Shown: positions 16,102 to 23,234, numbered from the stretch's first letter. The stretch is DNA of 23,741 nucleotides from Gammaproteobacteria bacterium (GCA_016214925.1 JACRMO010000142.1:1-23741); one strand, 5' to 3'. A program made the numbers and translations. The notes: generated from the letters alone by a model not told the origin.

Positions 16102-16134
16102 GCCCCGTAAAATCGCACAGCGGGGCTTTTCCTT
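16102..16134 (+). other. Hairpin followed by T-rich run in the lptD-amgK gap
   Basis: GCCCCG (16102-16107) and CGGGGC (16121-16126) form a 6-bp GC stem around a 13-base loop, followed on the plus strand by TTTTCCTT. This looks like a weak intrinsic terminator, but no plus-strand gene lies before it. It could end a short transcript, or be part of the lptD leader on the other strand. Confidence 0.3.
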
Positions 16135-16173
16135 CAATGACTTTATGGCCGGCCGCGGGCGGCAGGCCTCGGT

Positions 16174-16179
16174 TATAAT
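16174..16179 (+). promoter_or_regulatory. Candidate -10 box (TATAAT) for amgK
   Basis: A perfect TATAAT sits 29 bases before the amgK start codon. The sequence 16-18 bases upstream is GC-rich (GGCCGC region) and does not match TTGACA, so a weak or activator-dependent promoter is possible. Assignment rests on the -10 alone. Confidence 0.45.
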
Positions 16180-16208
16180 GCCGCATCGCCCCTAGCCGGA
16201 TTCCCTGC

Positions 16209-17234
16209 GTGCCCGAACGTCTCGAACAGATCACCGCCTGGTTGAAGGCCGAACCGGCCTTCGCCGTCGTCGATATCCGCCCGGCCTCGGCCGATGCCAG
16301 TTTCCGCCGCTATTTTCGTGTCCGCACCCAGGATGCCAATCATGGGGATGCCAGCTACATCGTCATGGATGCGCCGCCGGACAAGGAGGACATGGGGCCA
16401 TTCCTCAAGGTCGATACGCTGCTGCTCGACATCGGCCTGAATGTGCCGCGCGTACTGGCCGCCGACATCGAACGCGGTTTCTACCTGTTGTCCGATCTGG
16501 GCGACGAGCATTATCTGAGCGCCTTGACTGGCGAGACAGTGCAGCGTCTCTATGGTGACGCCCTCGGCGCGCTGCTGGTGATTCAGGCGCAGGGTCCGCA
16601 GGCCGACGAATTGCCCGCCTATGACCGGCCGATGCTGTTGCGCGAAATGGAACTGTTCCGCGACTGGCTGGTGGGAAAACATCTCAGTATGACCCTCGAT
16701 GCGGCGCAGACCGCCATGCTCGATCGCAGCTTCGATCTGCTCGCGCAGTCCGCCTTGGAACAGCCACAGGTGTGCGTGCACCGCGACTATCATTCGCGCA
16801 ACCTCATGGTTACGCCGCGACACAACCCCGGCATTCTCGATTTCCAGGATGCGGTCATTGGTCCGGTCACCTACGATCTGGTGTCGTTGCTGCGCGATTG
16901 CTACATCGCCTGGCCGCGCGCGCAGGTGGAAGATTGGGCGCTGGGCTATCGCGAGCTCGCATTGCAGTCCGGCGTGTTGCGTCCCGATCAAGCCGATGAG
17001 AAACGGTTTCTGCAATGGTTCGATTGGATGGGCGTGCAACGTCATCTCAAGGCCGCCGGCATTTTTGCGCGTTTGTATCGTCGCGACGGCAAGCCGGGCT
17101 ATCTCGCCGACATCCCGCGCACGCTGGGGTATGTCGTGGACGTGGCGTCGCACTATCCGCAACTCGCCGGCTTGGATGCGCTGGCGCAGGACGTCATCGA
17201 GCGCCTGGCGCAAGCTGCATCCTCGGGTAGCTGA
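16209..17234 (+). CDS. amgK: N-acetylmuramate/N-acetylglucosamine kinase
   Basis: Aminoglycoside-phosphotransferase-fold sugar kinase. AmgK phosphorylates MurNAc (and GlcNAc) at the anomeric position so that MurU can form UDP-MurNAc, bypassing de novo synthesis and contributing to fosfomycin tolerance in Pseudomonas. The 341-residue protein starts with GTG. Evidence: ASFRRYFRV, YIVMDAPPDKED, FYLLSDLGDEHYL, the catalytic loop VCVHRDYHSRNLMV (HRD...N), ILDFQDAVIGP with the metal-binding Asp, YDLVSLLRDCYIAWP and WFDWMGVQRHLK. It is divergent from lptD, the usual neighbourhood. The expected next gene, murU, lies 3.6 kb away, beyond four unrelated genes. Confidence 0.92.
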   Translation: MPERLEQITAWLKAEPAFAVVDIRPASADASFRRYFRVRTQDANHGDASYIVMDAPPDKEDMGPFLKVDTLLLDIGLNVPRVLAADIERGFYLLSDLGDEHYLSALTGETVQRLYGDALGALLVIQAQGPQADELPAYDRPMLLREMELFRDWLVGKHLSMTLDAAQTAMLDRSFDLLAQSALEQPQVCVHRDYHSRNLMVTPRHNPGILDFQDAVIGPVTYDLVSLLRDCYIAWPRAQVEDWALGYRELALQSGVLRPDQADEKRFLQWFDWMGVQRHLKAAGIFARLYRRDGKPGYLADIPRTLGYVVDVASHYPQLAGLDALAQDVIERLAQAASSGS

Positions 17235-17312
17235 CCCTTTGTCTGCTGCCGCCCGGGATAGAGTTGGGTGGTGCGTTAGAAAATACTAATCAATATGCGC
17301 ATTCAGCGACTT

Positions 17313-17443
17313 GGTGATCGTCACCCCTATAGCCATACCGAATCCACGCGAACTAGACTCCCGTCTAGCCAGACGAATTTACCTACGTCCACTGGCGTTA
17401 GTCTGACGTCGGTCCTATAGTGAGCCTGTGTAACCGTTGTAAC
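17313..17443 (+). promoter_or_regulatory. Cluster of palindromes and a direct repeat upstream of the LuxR-type regulator
   Basis: The gap between amgK and the regulator contains several symmetrical elements: GGTGA-TCG-TCACC (17313-17325); CTAGAC-TCCC-GTCTAG (17353-17368); an overlapping CGTCT-AGCC-AGACG (17362-17375) that shares the GTCTAG arm, so the two stems exclude each other; and a direct repeat TGTAAC-CGT-TGTAAC (17429-17443). A TATAGT at 17416-17421 could be a -10, with only a weak -35. These are plausible operator sites, perhaps for autoregulation, or a switchable leader fold. The regulator start is at 17495. Confidence 0.45.
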
Positions 17444-17494
17444 ACAATCAGTAATCGCTTAATCGCCGAGATCGCAAAATTCAGAGGCTTCCTT

Positions 17495-18334
17495 ATGACC
17501 AACAATAACTATGCATGGAAGAGCGATGACATGGAGACGGTTGAAGCTGCGGCCAGCCAGCGTATTTTCATCCTCGCTGAATTGGATCATTACGTGGAAG
17601 GGCTGAGTCATGTGATCTCCGCCGATGCATCCAATCACATCACCGCCTGCGTCAAACCCGGCGATAATTGCTGGAACCGGTTCGTGGAGACGCGGCCGGA
17701 TATTCTATTGATCCATCACCGCGCGGTTGCACCACCCACGGCGGCGTTTTTCGCGCGCTTCAAGCAGGCCGTGCCCGGCGTGCGCGTCCTGGTATTCGGC
17801 CATGAGTTGGAGCGCGCTTTCCTGCATCGCATCATCCGCGCCGGCGCCGATGGTTATATCAACGAAAACATGTCCGGTGAGCAGGTGCGACGTGCGCTAC
17901 GCAGTGTTCGGGCCGGCGAGATATGGGCGGAGCGCGCGGTGCTATCGGAATTCGCGCGCAGTGCCGTCGAGCTGGAGGAGATGATCGAGGCGATCATCCA
18001 ACGCAAGATCGAAGGGCTGGGCAATACGCTGTCGCGACGCGAAGTCGATGTCTTTCAATTGGTGTTGAAGGGCTTGTCGACCAAGGAGATCGCCGACGAG
18101 TTGGCCTTGTCGCAGCAGAGCGTGAAGCTGTACCTGGGGCGGGTGTTCAAGAAGTTCGACGTTACCAACCGCGCCCAGCTTATTCTGATGGCGTTTGAGC
18201 AAGTGTGTCCGGTCAGCAATATGATCCGCCTGTTCCGCATGACGCTGGACAAGCGCCGTCTGCATCAAGGCAAGGCCCCGCATATCGCCGATCCCCTCGA
18301 AGGACCTCTGCTGGACGCCGTGCCCGCCACTTGA
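17495..18334 (+). CDS. LuxR/NarL-type transcription regulator with degenerate receiver domain
   Basis: 279 residues from ATG 17495, with AGAGG 7 bases upstream; a GTG at 17420 in the same frame has no such site. N-terminal half (~23-145) follows the response-regulator pattern: RIFILAELDHYVEGL, PDILLIHHRAV, VRVLVFGHE, and IIRAGADGYINENMSGEQVRRALRSV. The position of the phosphoacceptor Asp is occupied by His (LIHH, 74-75), and the conserved Lys after GADGY is replaced, so classical phosphorylation is unlikely. The C-terminal half holds a LuxR helix-turn-helix: LSRREVDVFQLVLKGLSTKE, then IADELALSQQSVKLYLGRVFKKF. No histidine kinase gene is adjacent. Targets are unknown; neighbouring genes and its own promoter are candidates. 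Confidence 0.9.
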   Translation: MTNNNYAWKSDDMETVEAAASQRIFILAELDHYVEGLSHVISADASNHITACVKPGDNCWNRFVETRPDILLIHHRAVAPPTAAFFARFKQAVPGVRVLVFGHELERAFLHRIIRAGADGYINENMSGEQVRRALRSVRAGEIWAERAVLSEFARSAVELEEMIEAIIQRKIEGLGNTLSRREVDVFQLVLKGLSTKEIADELALSQQSVKLYLGRVFKKFDVTNRAQLILMAFEQVCPVSNMIRLFRMTLDKRRLHQGKAPHIADPLEGPLLDAVPAT

Positions 18335-18356
18335 GTGGGTGTTTCTGAATCGCCGT

Positions 18357-18385
18357 CCATGCCCTGCATCATCCGCAGGGCATGG
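18357..18385. terminator. Perfect 11-bp hairpin between convergent genes
   Basis: Arms 18357-18367 and 18375-18385 (CCATGCCCTGC / GCAGGGCATGG) pair perfectly around a 7-base loop. It lies between the stop of the LuxR-type gene and the stop of the minus-strand membrane gene, where a bidirectional terminator is expected. There is no long T run on either side, so termination may be only partly intrinsic. Confidence 0.65.
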
Positions 18386-18398
18386 GCGCTGCTGTTGA

Positions 18399-18851
18399 TT
18401 AGAAATAACGGCCGAGACTGCCGAACAGTACCAGCGACAGACCCAGCGTCAGGTTCGTCATGATCAATTTGCGGATAGTGTTGAGATTGGCGCCGGCGCC
18501 GGGATTATCCTGCGCGGCGAGCGCCAACTGCATTTTTCGATAAGGTCCGAAGAACGCGACCAGAAAGATGACCGCCATGGCATTGCCCAACAGCAGCATG
18601 GCATCGACATGCCAATGCAGTTGCGCGAAGCCTCCGTAGACAGCGTAAATCATCCAATACCCCGTCAGCAGCAACAAAACCACTGCCAGCCACACCCAGC
18701 CGAAGAAGCGCTTGACCGCCTTGCTCATCAGCGCCAGCCGCACGGGCGGTTCCATTTCCATGCAGCAAGGACGTAATACCAATAATGAAAAGAACATGCC
18801 GCCGACCCAGATGACGGCGGCAAGCAGATGCAATGAGATTGGAATGGCCAT
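18399..18851 (-). CDS. Four-helix membrane protein, CopD-like family
   Basis: A 150-residue integral membrane protein with about four predicted helices: the first starts ISLHLLAAVIWVGGMFF, then FFGWVWLAVVLLLLTGYWMIY, LLLGNAMAVIFLVAFFG and LIMTNLTLGLSLVLFGSLG. The HLLAAVIWVGG opening and overall layout resemble the CopD domain of copper-resistance membrane proteins. It has His8 and an adjacent Cys-Cys pair (RPCC), which might bind metal or heme; that is inference. GGAGGAAAC upstream fixes the start. It is convergent with the regulator, with no obvious partner gene. Copper transport is not shown by the sequence. Confidence 0.75.
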   Translation of the reverse strand: MAIPISLHLLAAVIWVGGMFFSLLVLRPCCMEMEPPVRLALMSKAVKRFFGWVWLAVVLLLLTGYWMIYAVYGGFAQLHWHVDAMLLLGNAMAVIFLVAFFGPYRKMQLALAAQDNPGAGANLNTIRKLIMTNLTLGLSLVLFGSLGRYF

Positions 18852-19237
18852 GTTGTTTCCTCCGCGACTAAGTTTGTAATGTGCACGCGATCATCAATAG
18901 CGCCAGCCATGCATAAGCGTCAATCGGACGTGGGGCTAGTGCTGTGTTGGTCGCAGGTATAAGCGGAGTCGCCTGAGTTGGCGTGTTTCAGCGCGCTCCC
19001 TAGTCCGAAAATATCGCTGGATAGACCGCATTGATCGTTCGTCTGGGCCATTAACAGCAGGTTGACTGGACAGAAGGTCATGCGGGCGTCGCGCATTCAT
19101 GTCCATGACGGTAACAGTCGGCGCGAAAATAAATCGACCAATATCCAGATTGTTTGGCCGAACGGATCGCCTTTAGCATGCATTCATCTCAAACGGAGAT
19201 GAAAAATAATCATGCGTTTCTGATCTGGAGGTCTGTG
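18852..19237. other. 386-base gap, no gene recognised
   Basis: This gap holds the upstream regions of the divergent CopD-like and TrmO-like genes. It is noticeably less GC-rich in places than the flanking genes. In-frame codons extend upstream of the TrmO-like start to 19154 but lack family sequence. I found no convincing promoter, RNA gene or long inverted repeat. Confidence 0.6.
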
Positions 19238-19762
19238 ATGGTCAAGAATTCAGTGCGTAACATCAACGACTATGCGGCGGATGCCGACGTCATTCAGATG
19301 AACCCGATCGGGTTCGTCAGCAATGAGATTGTCGAGCCGGCTTATATCGAGTGGAAGAAAACCACCTCGCGGGTCATTCTGCACGAGCGTTATCTCGACT
19401 CGTTGGATTCGTTGGCCGACTACTCGCATGTGATGATCGTATTTTGGATGCATCAGGCCTGTATCACGAAGGAGCGGCATGTGCCGCAGGGAAAATACGA
19501 TGAAGTTCCCGAGGTCGGTATGTTCGCCTGCCGCTGCCCGCATCGTCCGAATCCGATTGCCTGCACAACGGTGCCGCTGCTCGGCATCGACGGTAACGTG
19601 CTCACCGTCAAGGGGCTGGATGCAGTCGATGCGACACCCGTGATCGATATAAAGCCTTATACCCCGCAATACGACTTCATCTGCGAAACCAATGCCGAGG
19701 TCAAAGCCATGATCTGCAACAACGTCAGGTTGCCGGAATGGATCTTTCGTCTGACTTACTGA
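19238..19762 (+). CDS. TsaA/TrmO-like tRNA-modification protein, N-terminal domain only
   Basis: 174 residues from ATG 19238, with GGAGG 6 bases upstream. The TsaA-domain signature is clear: MNPIGFVSNEIVEP, the ILHERYLDSLDSLADYSHVM core with FWMHQA, the GMFACRCPHRPNPIACTTV motif, and GNVLTVKGLDAVDATPVID followed by IKPYTPQYD. E. coli TrmO makes N6-methyl-N6-threonylcarbamoyladenosine-37 in tRNA and has about 235 residues, with a C-terminal domain that is absent here. Short versions are common in bacteria and may have other roles. It is followed 47 bases later by the DUF3034-type gene, possibly co-transcribed. Confidence 0.85.
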   Translation: MVKNSVRNINDYAADADVIQMNPIGFVSNEIVEPAYIEWKKTTSRVILHERYLDSLDSLADYSHVMIVFWMHQACITKERHVPQGKYDEVPEVGMFACRCPHRPNPIACTTVPLLGIDGNVLTVKGLDAVDATPVIDIKPYTPQYDFICETNAEVKAMICNNVRLPEWIFRLTY

Positions 19763-19809
19763 TGCAACGTGAAATCCATTCAACTTGAGAAACCGAGGAA
19801 ATAACCGCA

Positions 19810-20637
19810 ATGAGCATACCAAGAAGCCATGATTTCCAGGCGAGCGTGCTGGCCGCCACCTTAGCCGTGCTGTCTTCCGTGAGCCATGCCGGTCCGGTGA
19901 CAACGGTGGAAGGTTCCGGCGGTGGCGGGTTGACCACATGGGCGCTATTGGCGCTGGAAAGCCCGACCGTCTCGGCGACCTATGTCGATGTGGACAGCTA
20001 CACACATCGTACTCTGGCCGTTCTCGGCAGTGTCGGGAATCGACTCGAGTTGTCCTATGGGCGCATGACTCTCGACAGTGGGGCGATCGGCCTGGGCGAT
20101 GTCGACATGGATGTGTTCGGCGCCAAACTCAAACTGCTCGACATGGCCGAATCCTTCGCGACGGTTGCTGTGGGTGTGCAGCACAAAATCAATCATGACC
20201 TGCCCGCGTCGACCATGACGGCCTTGGGTATCGAAGACGATCACGGCACCGACGGGTACATCGCTGCGACTAAAGTAATGCCGGTGGCGGGGAAAAACGT
20301 CCTGTTGAATGCAACAGCCCGTCTGACCCGAGCCAATCAGTTGGGCTATTTTGGCTTCGGCACCACGGCCGATGATGGTTATGAACTCGAGTTCGAAGGT
20401 TCCGCGGGCGTGTTCTTGAGTCCTCGCGTAATAGTGGGCACCGAATACCGCAGTAAGCCGGATAAGATCGTCGGCCTGCAGGAAGATGCTTGGTGGAATG
20501 TGTTCGCCGGGTATTTCTTCAACGAGCAGGTCTCGGTGGTCGCGGCCTATGCCAACCTGGGTGATATCGCCGCGGAGATCACGCCCGATGGCGGCGACCA
20601 GGATGGCGTGTATCTACAGGCGCAATTCACGTTCTGA
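19810..20637 (+). CDS. Outer-membrane protein of the DUF3034 type
   Basis: 275-residue protein with a likely signal peptide ending SSVSHA (about residue 27). The mature start TTVEGSGGGGLTTWALLALE closely resembles DUF3034 proteins. Further support comes from the alternating pattern in RLELSYGRMTLDSG, VDMDVFGAKLKLL and ATVAVGVQHKIN, and from the C-terminal aromatic (AQFTF) typical of outer-membrane beta-barrels. Family members are predicted barrels of unknown function. GAGGAAA lies upstream of the ATG at somewhat long spacing. It follows the TrmO-like gene closely on the same strand. Confidence 0.8.
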   Translation: MSIPRSHDFQASVLAATLAVLSSVSHAGPVTTVEGSGGGGLTTWALLALESPTVSATYVDVDSYTHRTLAVLGSVGNRLELSYGRMTLDSGAIGLGDVDMDVFGAKLKLLDMAESFATVAVGVQHKINHDLPASTMTALGIEDDHGTDGYIAATKVMPVAGKNVLLNATARLTRANQLGYFGFGTTADDGYELEFEGSAGVFLSPRVIVGTEYRSKPDKIVGLQEDAWWNVFAGYFFNEQVSVVAAYANLGDIAAEITPDGGDQDGVYLQAQFTF

Positions 20638-20671
20638 CGCGCCAGCACCGGGGGTGCCGCAAGGAGACTGT

Positions 20672-20725
20672 ATGCGTACATGCCGTTTCCTTGCGGGCGC
20701 CGCCGGTGTTCTAACGTGGCTCTAA
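20672..20725 (+). CDS. Possible 17-residue peptide or truncated leader
   Basis: A good ribosome-binding site (AAGGAG, 5 bases before ATG) precedes 17 codons, MRTCRFLAGAAGVLTWL, ending in TAA. The peptide looks like the front half of a signal peptide (Arg, then hydrophobic), and after the TAA the same frame continues IPAAAW before a TAG. It may be a leader peptide for murU, a remnant of a secreted-protein gene, or chance. Confidence 0.25.
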   Translation: MRTCRFLAGAAGVLTWL

Positions 20726-20837
20726 ATTCCCGCGGCTGCCTGGTAGCGGGTTGGACGCATGCCAACCCGACTGGGCAGGCGCGCGGGACTCGGATACTCT
20801 AGTCCCAATTCAAATCCCAGCCACAAGCTTGAAGTCC

Positions 20838-21500
20838 ATGAAAGCCATGATTCTCGCCGCCGGGCGCGGTGAACGCATGCGGCCGCTGACCGACACGACG
20901 CCTAAACCACTGCTGCGCGCGGGTGGGCGGGCGCTGATCGAATATCACCTCGATAATCTGGTGCGTGCCGGTATCACCGACATCATCATCAACCACGCCC
21001 ATCTCGGCGCGCAGATCGAGGCCGCACTCGGTGACGGCGCGCGCTATGGCGCACGCATTGTCTATTCGGCCGAGCCGGAAGGCGCGCTGGAGACCGGTGG
21101 CGGCATCCAGCGGGCGCTGCCGTTGTTGGGCGAGGGCGCGTTTCTGGTGGTCAACGGCGATATCTGGACCGATTTCGATTACGCGGCGCTGCCGCGCGAT
21201 TTCACCGGCCTGGCGTATCTCGTCTTGATCGACAATCCCGAGCATCATCCCGCGGGTGATTTCTGTCTGCGTGACGGGCGTGTCTTCGAGGGCGATGGAC
21301 CGCGCCTGACGTTCAGCGGCATCGGCCTGTACCGCGCCGCGCTGTTTGCGGGCTGTACCCCGGGACAATTTCCGCTGACGCCGTTGCTGCGTGTGGCCAT
21401 GGCACGGGATGAAGTGCAGGGTATGCATTACACTGGGCGCTGGTGGGACATCGGCACGCCGCAGCGGTTGGACGCGCTGGATCGCATGCTCCGTGGGTGA
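20838..21500 (+). CDS. murU: N-acetylmuramate-alpha-1-phosphate uridylyltransferase
   Basis: Forms UDP-MurNAc from MurNAc-1-phosphate and UTP in the AmgK/MurU peptidoglycan recycling route. The 220-residue length is right. Nucleotidyltransferase landmarks: MILAAGRGERMRPLTDTTPK (the GxGxRxxPLT...PK loop), IIINHAHLGAQIEAAL, the ALETGGGIQRALPLLG segment, VVNGDIWTDFDY with the metal-binding Asp, LIDNPEHHPAGDF, TFSGIGLYR and WWDIGTPQRLDAL. A frame open upstream to 20751 lacks homology, so ATG 20838 is chosen. Normally next to amgK; here separated by four genes. Confidence 0.93.
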   Translation: MKAMILAAGRGERMRPLTDTTPKPLLRAGGRALIEYHLDNLVRAGITDIIINHAHLGAQIEAALGDGARYGARIVYSAEPEGALETGGGIQRALPLLGEGAFLVVNGDIWTDFDYAALPRDFTGLAYLVLIDNPEHHPAGDFCLRDGRVFEGDGPRLTFSGIGLYRAALFAGCTPGQFPLTPLLRVAMARDEVQGMHYTGRWWDIGTPQRLDALDRMLRG

Positions 21501-21591
21501 ACGGCACGCTCTTCTCGCCATCGGCGTGCTGGGTTATGACGTGCAGCGTGTGCCTATTGCCATAGACAAGCATTGAACAGGGAGCCCAGCG

Positions 21592-21939
21592 ATGAGTATG
21601 GATGATCTGCGCCATTATCCGCGCGTGTCTGTCACGCGGCCTGTGCGCATCCGCCTCAGCAGCGGTGCGGTGGTGCAGGCGCGCATGGTGAATATCTCCC
21701 AGGGCGGCGCGGCGGTGTTGTATGAAGTGCCGGCCGAACTGGGTGCCAACCTGGAACTGACCTTCAGTCTGGTTGTGCGTGGGCGCGAGATTCAATTTCA
21801 TGAGCGCTGTGTCGCGCGGTACAACCACCTCAGCAGTAGCGGCTATATCATCGGTTTCCAGTTTGTGGCGTTGGATGCCGAGGCTCGGGAGAATCTGCGC
21901 GAGTTCGTCGCGATCAAACGTAGTATGCAGGACCAATAA
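21592..21939 (+). CDS. PilZ-domain c-di-GMP receptor
   Basis: A 115-residue single PilZ domain. The c-di-GMP binding signature is present: RHYPR (RxxxR, residues 7-11) and NISQGG (N/DxSxxG), followed by the beta-barrel strands up to GYIIGFQFVALD. Both parts are intact, so it probably binds c-di-GMP. AGGGAG is about 8 bases before the ATG. A glycosyltransferase-like gene begins 9 bases after its stop, so the pair is likely co-transcribed. I infer that it could tune that enzyme or a polysaccharide process, but nothing in the sequence proves this. Confidence 0.92.
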   Translation: MSMDDLRHYPRVSVTRPVRIRLSSGAVVQARMVNISQGGAAVLYEVPAELGANLELTFSLVVRGREIQFHERCVARYNHLSSSGYIIGFQFVALDAEARENLREFVAIKRSMQDQ

Positions 21940-21948
21940 ACACCCTCC

Positions 21949-23031
21949 ATGAGCGCACACCTCGCCGTCGCTATAAGCGCACATGGTTTTGGACATGGCG
22001 CGCAGACCACGGCGGTGCTCACGGCCTTGCGCGCACACCTGCCGCGACTGCGCCTGACGCTCCTGACCGGGTTACCCAGAGCGTTTCTGCACGACCGCAT
22101 CCCGGGCGACTTCGAACTCATCGACTGGCGCGGCGATTTCGGCATGCAGATGCAATCGGCGTTGGAGGTCGATCTCGCGCGCAGCGCGGCCGACTACGCA
22201 GCCTTCCATAGCGGCTGGGAGTCGCGCGTCGACACGACGACGCGCATATTCGAGGCGCTTAAGCCGGATCTGCTGCTCGCCAATATCCCCTACCTGCCGC
22301 TCGCTGCCGCCGCGCGTATCGGCCTGCCCTCCGCTGCGCTGTGTTCACTGAACTGGGCCGGCATCTATCGGCATTATTTTGCACAGCGCGCCGAGGCGCC
22401 CGCGATCCTCACGGCGATGGAAGCGGCCTACAACTGTGCCCAGACTTTTCTCTGTCCGGCGCCGTCGATGGCGATGCCGGAACTGCGCAACGTGCAGCCT
22501 ATCGGTCCGTTGGCGCACCTCGGCTGCAATGTGCGCGAGGAACTGTGCGTGCGCCTGGACGTATCGGACACGCAACGTCTGGTGCTGATCGCGCCCGGGG
22601 GCATCGAGCTGCGTTTGCCTCTGGAAACCTGGCCCGAAGATCCGGGAGTCACTTGGATCGTCCCGGCGGCCTGGAATGTACGGCGTTGCGATATGCGTAG
22701 CTTCGAAGCGCTTGGGCTCGGTTTTACCGATGTGCTCGCATCCGTGGATGCACTGCTCGGCAAGCTTGGCTACGGCACCGTCGCCGAATGCGCCTGCAAT
22801 GGCACGCCGATGTTGTACATGCCGCGTCCGGACTGGCCGGAGGAACGTTTTCTTGCCGAGTGGTTGCATGAACATGGCCGTTGCGTGCCAGTTTCGCGCG
22901 AGACAGTGTTGCGCGGGCAATTGCGCGATGCATTGGAGACGTTATGGTCTCGACCGGCACCGGTGCCGCCGCAACCGACCGGTGCGGAAGATGCAGCGCG
23001 GGTGATCATGGCGATGCTTGGCGAAGATTAA
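21949..23031 (+). CDS. Putative GT-B-fold glycosyltransferase (MurG/UGT-like)
   Basis: 360 residues, with an N-terminal VAISAHGFGHGAQTTAVLTA motif where GHG matches the acceptor loop of MurG-like enzymes. LLLANIPYLPLAAAARIGLP follows in the first lobe. The C-terminal lobe has VLIAPGGIELRLP, VDALLGKLGYGTVAECACNG, then TPMLYMPRPDWPEERFLAEW, the pattern of nucleotide-sugar binding in GT-B proteins. No membrane segment is seen. The donor and acceptor cannot be told. Similar sequences occur as stand-alone proteins and fused to sugar kinases. It lies 9 bases after the PilZ gene, suggesting a PilZ-glycosyltransferase pair. Confidence 0.7.
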   Translation: MSAHLAVAISAHGFGHGAQTTAVLTALRAHLPRLRLTLLTGLPRAFLHDRIPGDFELIDWRGDFGMQMQSALEVDLARSAADYAAFHSGWESRVDTTTRIFEALKPDLLLANIPYLPLAAAARIGLPSAALCSLNWAGIYRHYFAQRAEAPAILTAMEAAYNCAQTFLCPAPSMAMPELRNVQPIGPLAHLGCNVREELCVRLDVSDTQRLVLIAPGGIELRLPLETWPEDPGVTWIVPAAWNVRRCDMRSFEALGLGFTDVLASVDALLGKLGYGTVAECACNGTPMLYMPRPDWPEERFLAEWLHEHGRCVPVSRETVLRGQLRDALETLWSRPAPVPPQPTGAEDAARVIMAMLGED

Positions 23032-23125
23032 TCCAGACACGACCGAGTGCGTGGTGTGACATCGGCCTGCGCGGCCCAACCGGTGTCAAGGAATGCAGTG
23101 GCTGAATGCGGTCGATTGCCTACAT

Positions 23126-23143
23126 CCCGCCATGGGTGGCGGG
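23126..23143. terminator. Short GC hairpin downstream of the glycosyltransferase gene
   Basis: CCCGCCA (23126-23132) and TGGCGGG (23137-23143) pair perfectly around TGGG. A partly T-rich stretch follows. It could terminate the murU-PilZ-glycosyltransferase transcript. Confidence 0.4.
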
Positions 23144-23176
23144 TGGAGTATTCTGTTCCATACTTAAACACCCTAC

Positions 23177-23212
23177 GGCGGGTTATCACGCTCCGCTGGA
23201 ACGGAACCCGCC
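23177..23212. repeat. REP-like inverted repeat GGCGGGTT...AACCCGCC
   Basis: Perfect 8-bp arms (23177-23184 and 23205-23212) flank 20 bases that include ACGCTCCGCT. The arms and centre resemble, from memory, the common gammaproteobacterial repeat of the form GGCGGGTTACGCT...AACCCGCC, often with CCTAC before it, as seen here. It ends just before the ribosome-binding site of the next gene and might also act on that transcript. Confidence 0.55.
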
Positions 23213-23234
23213 ATTCTCATAGGAGGAGTTCACC

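Noticed and set aside
16102..16134. Riboswitch or attenuator for amgK
   Set aside because: Only a short 6-bp stem with a T run is visible, upstream of the likely -10 box, so it would not be in the amgK mRNA.
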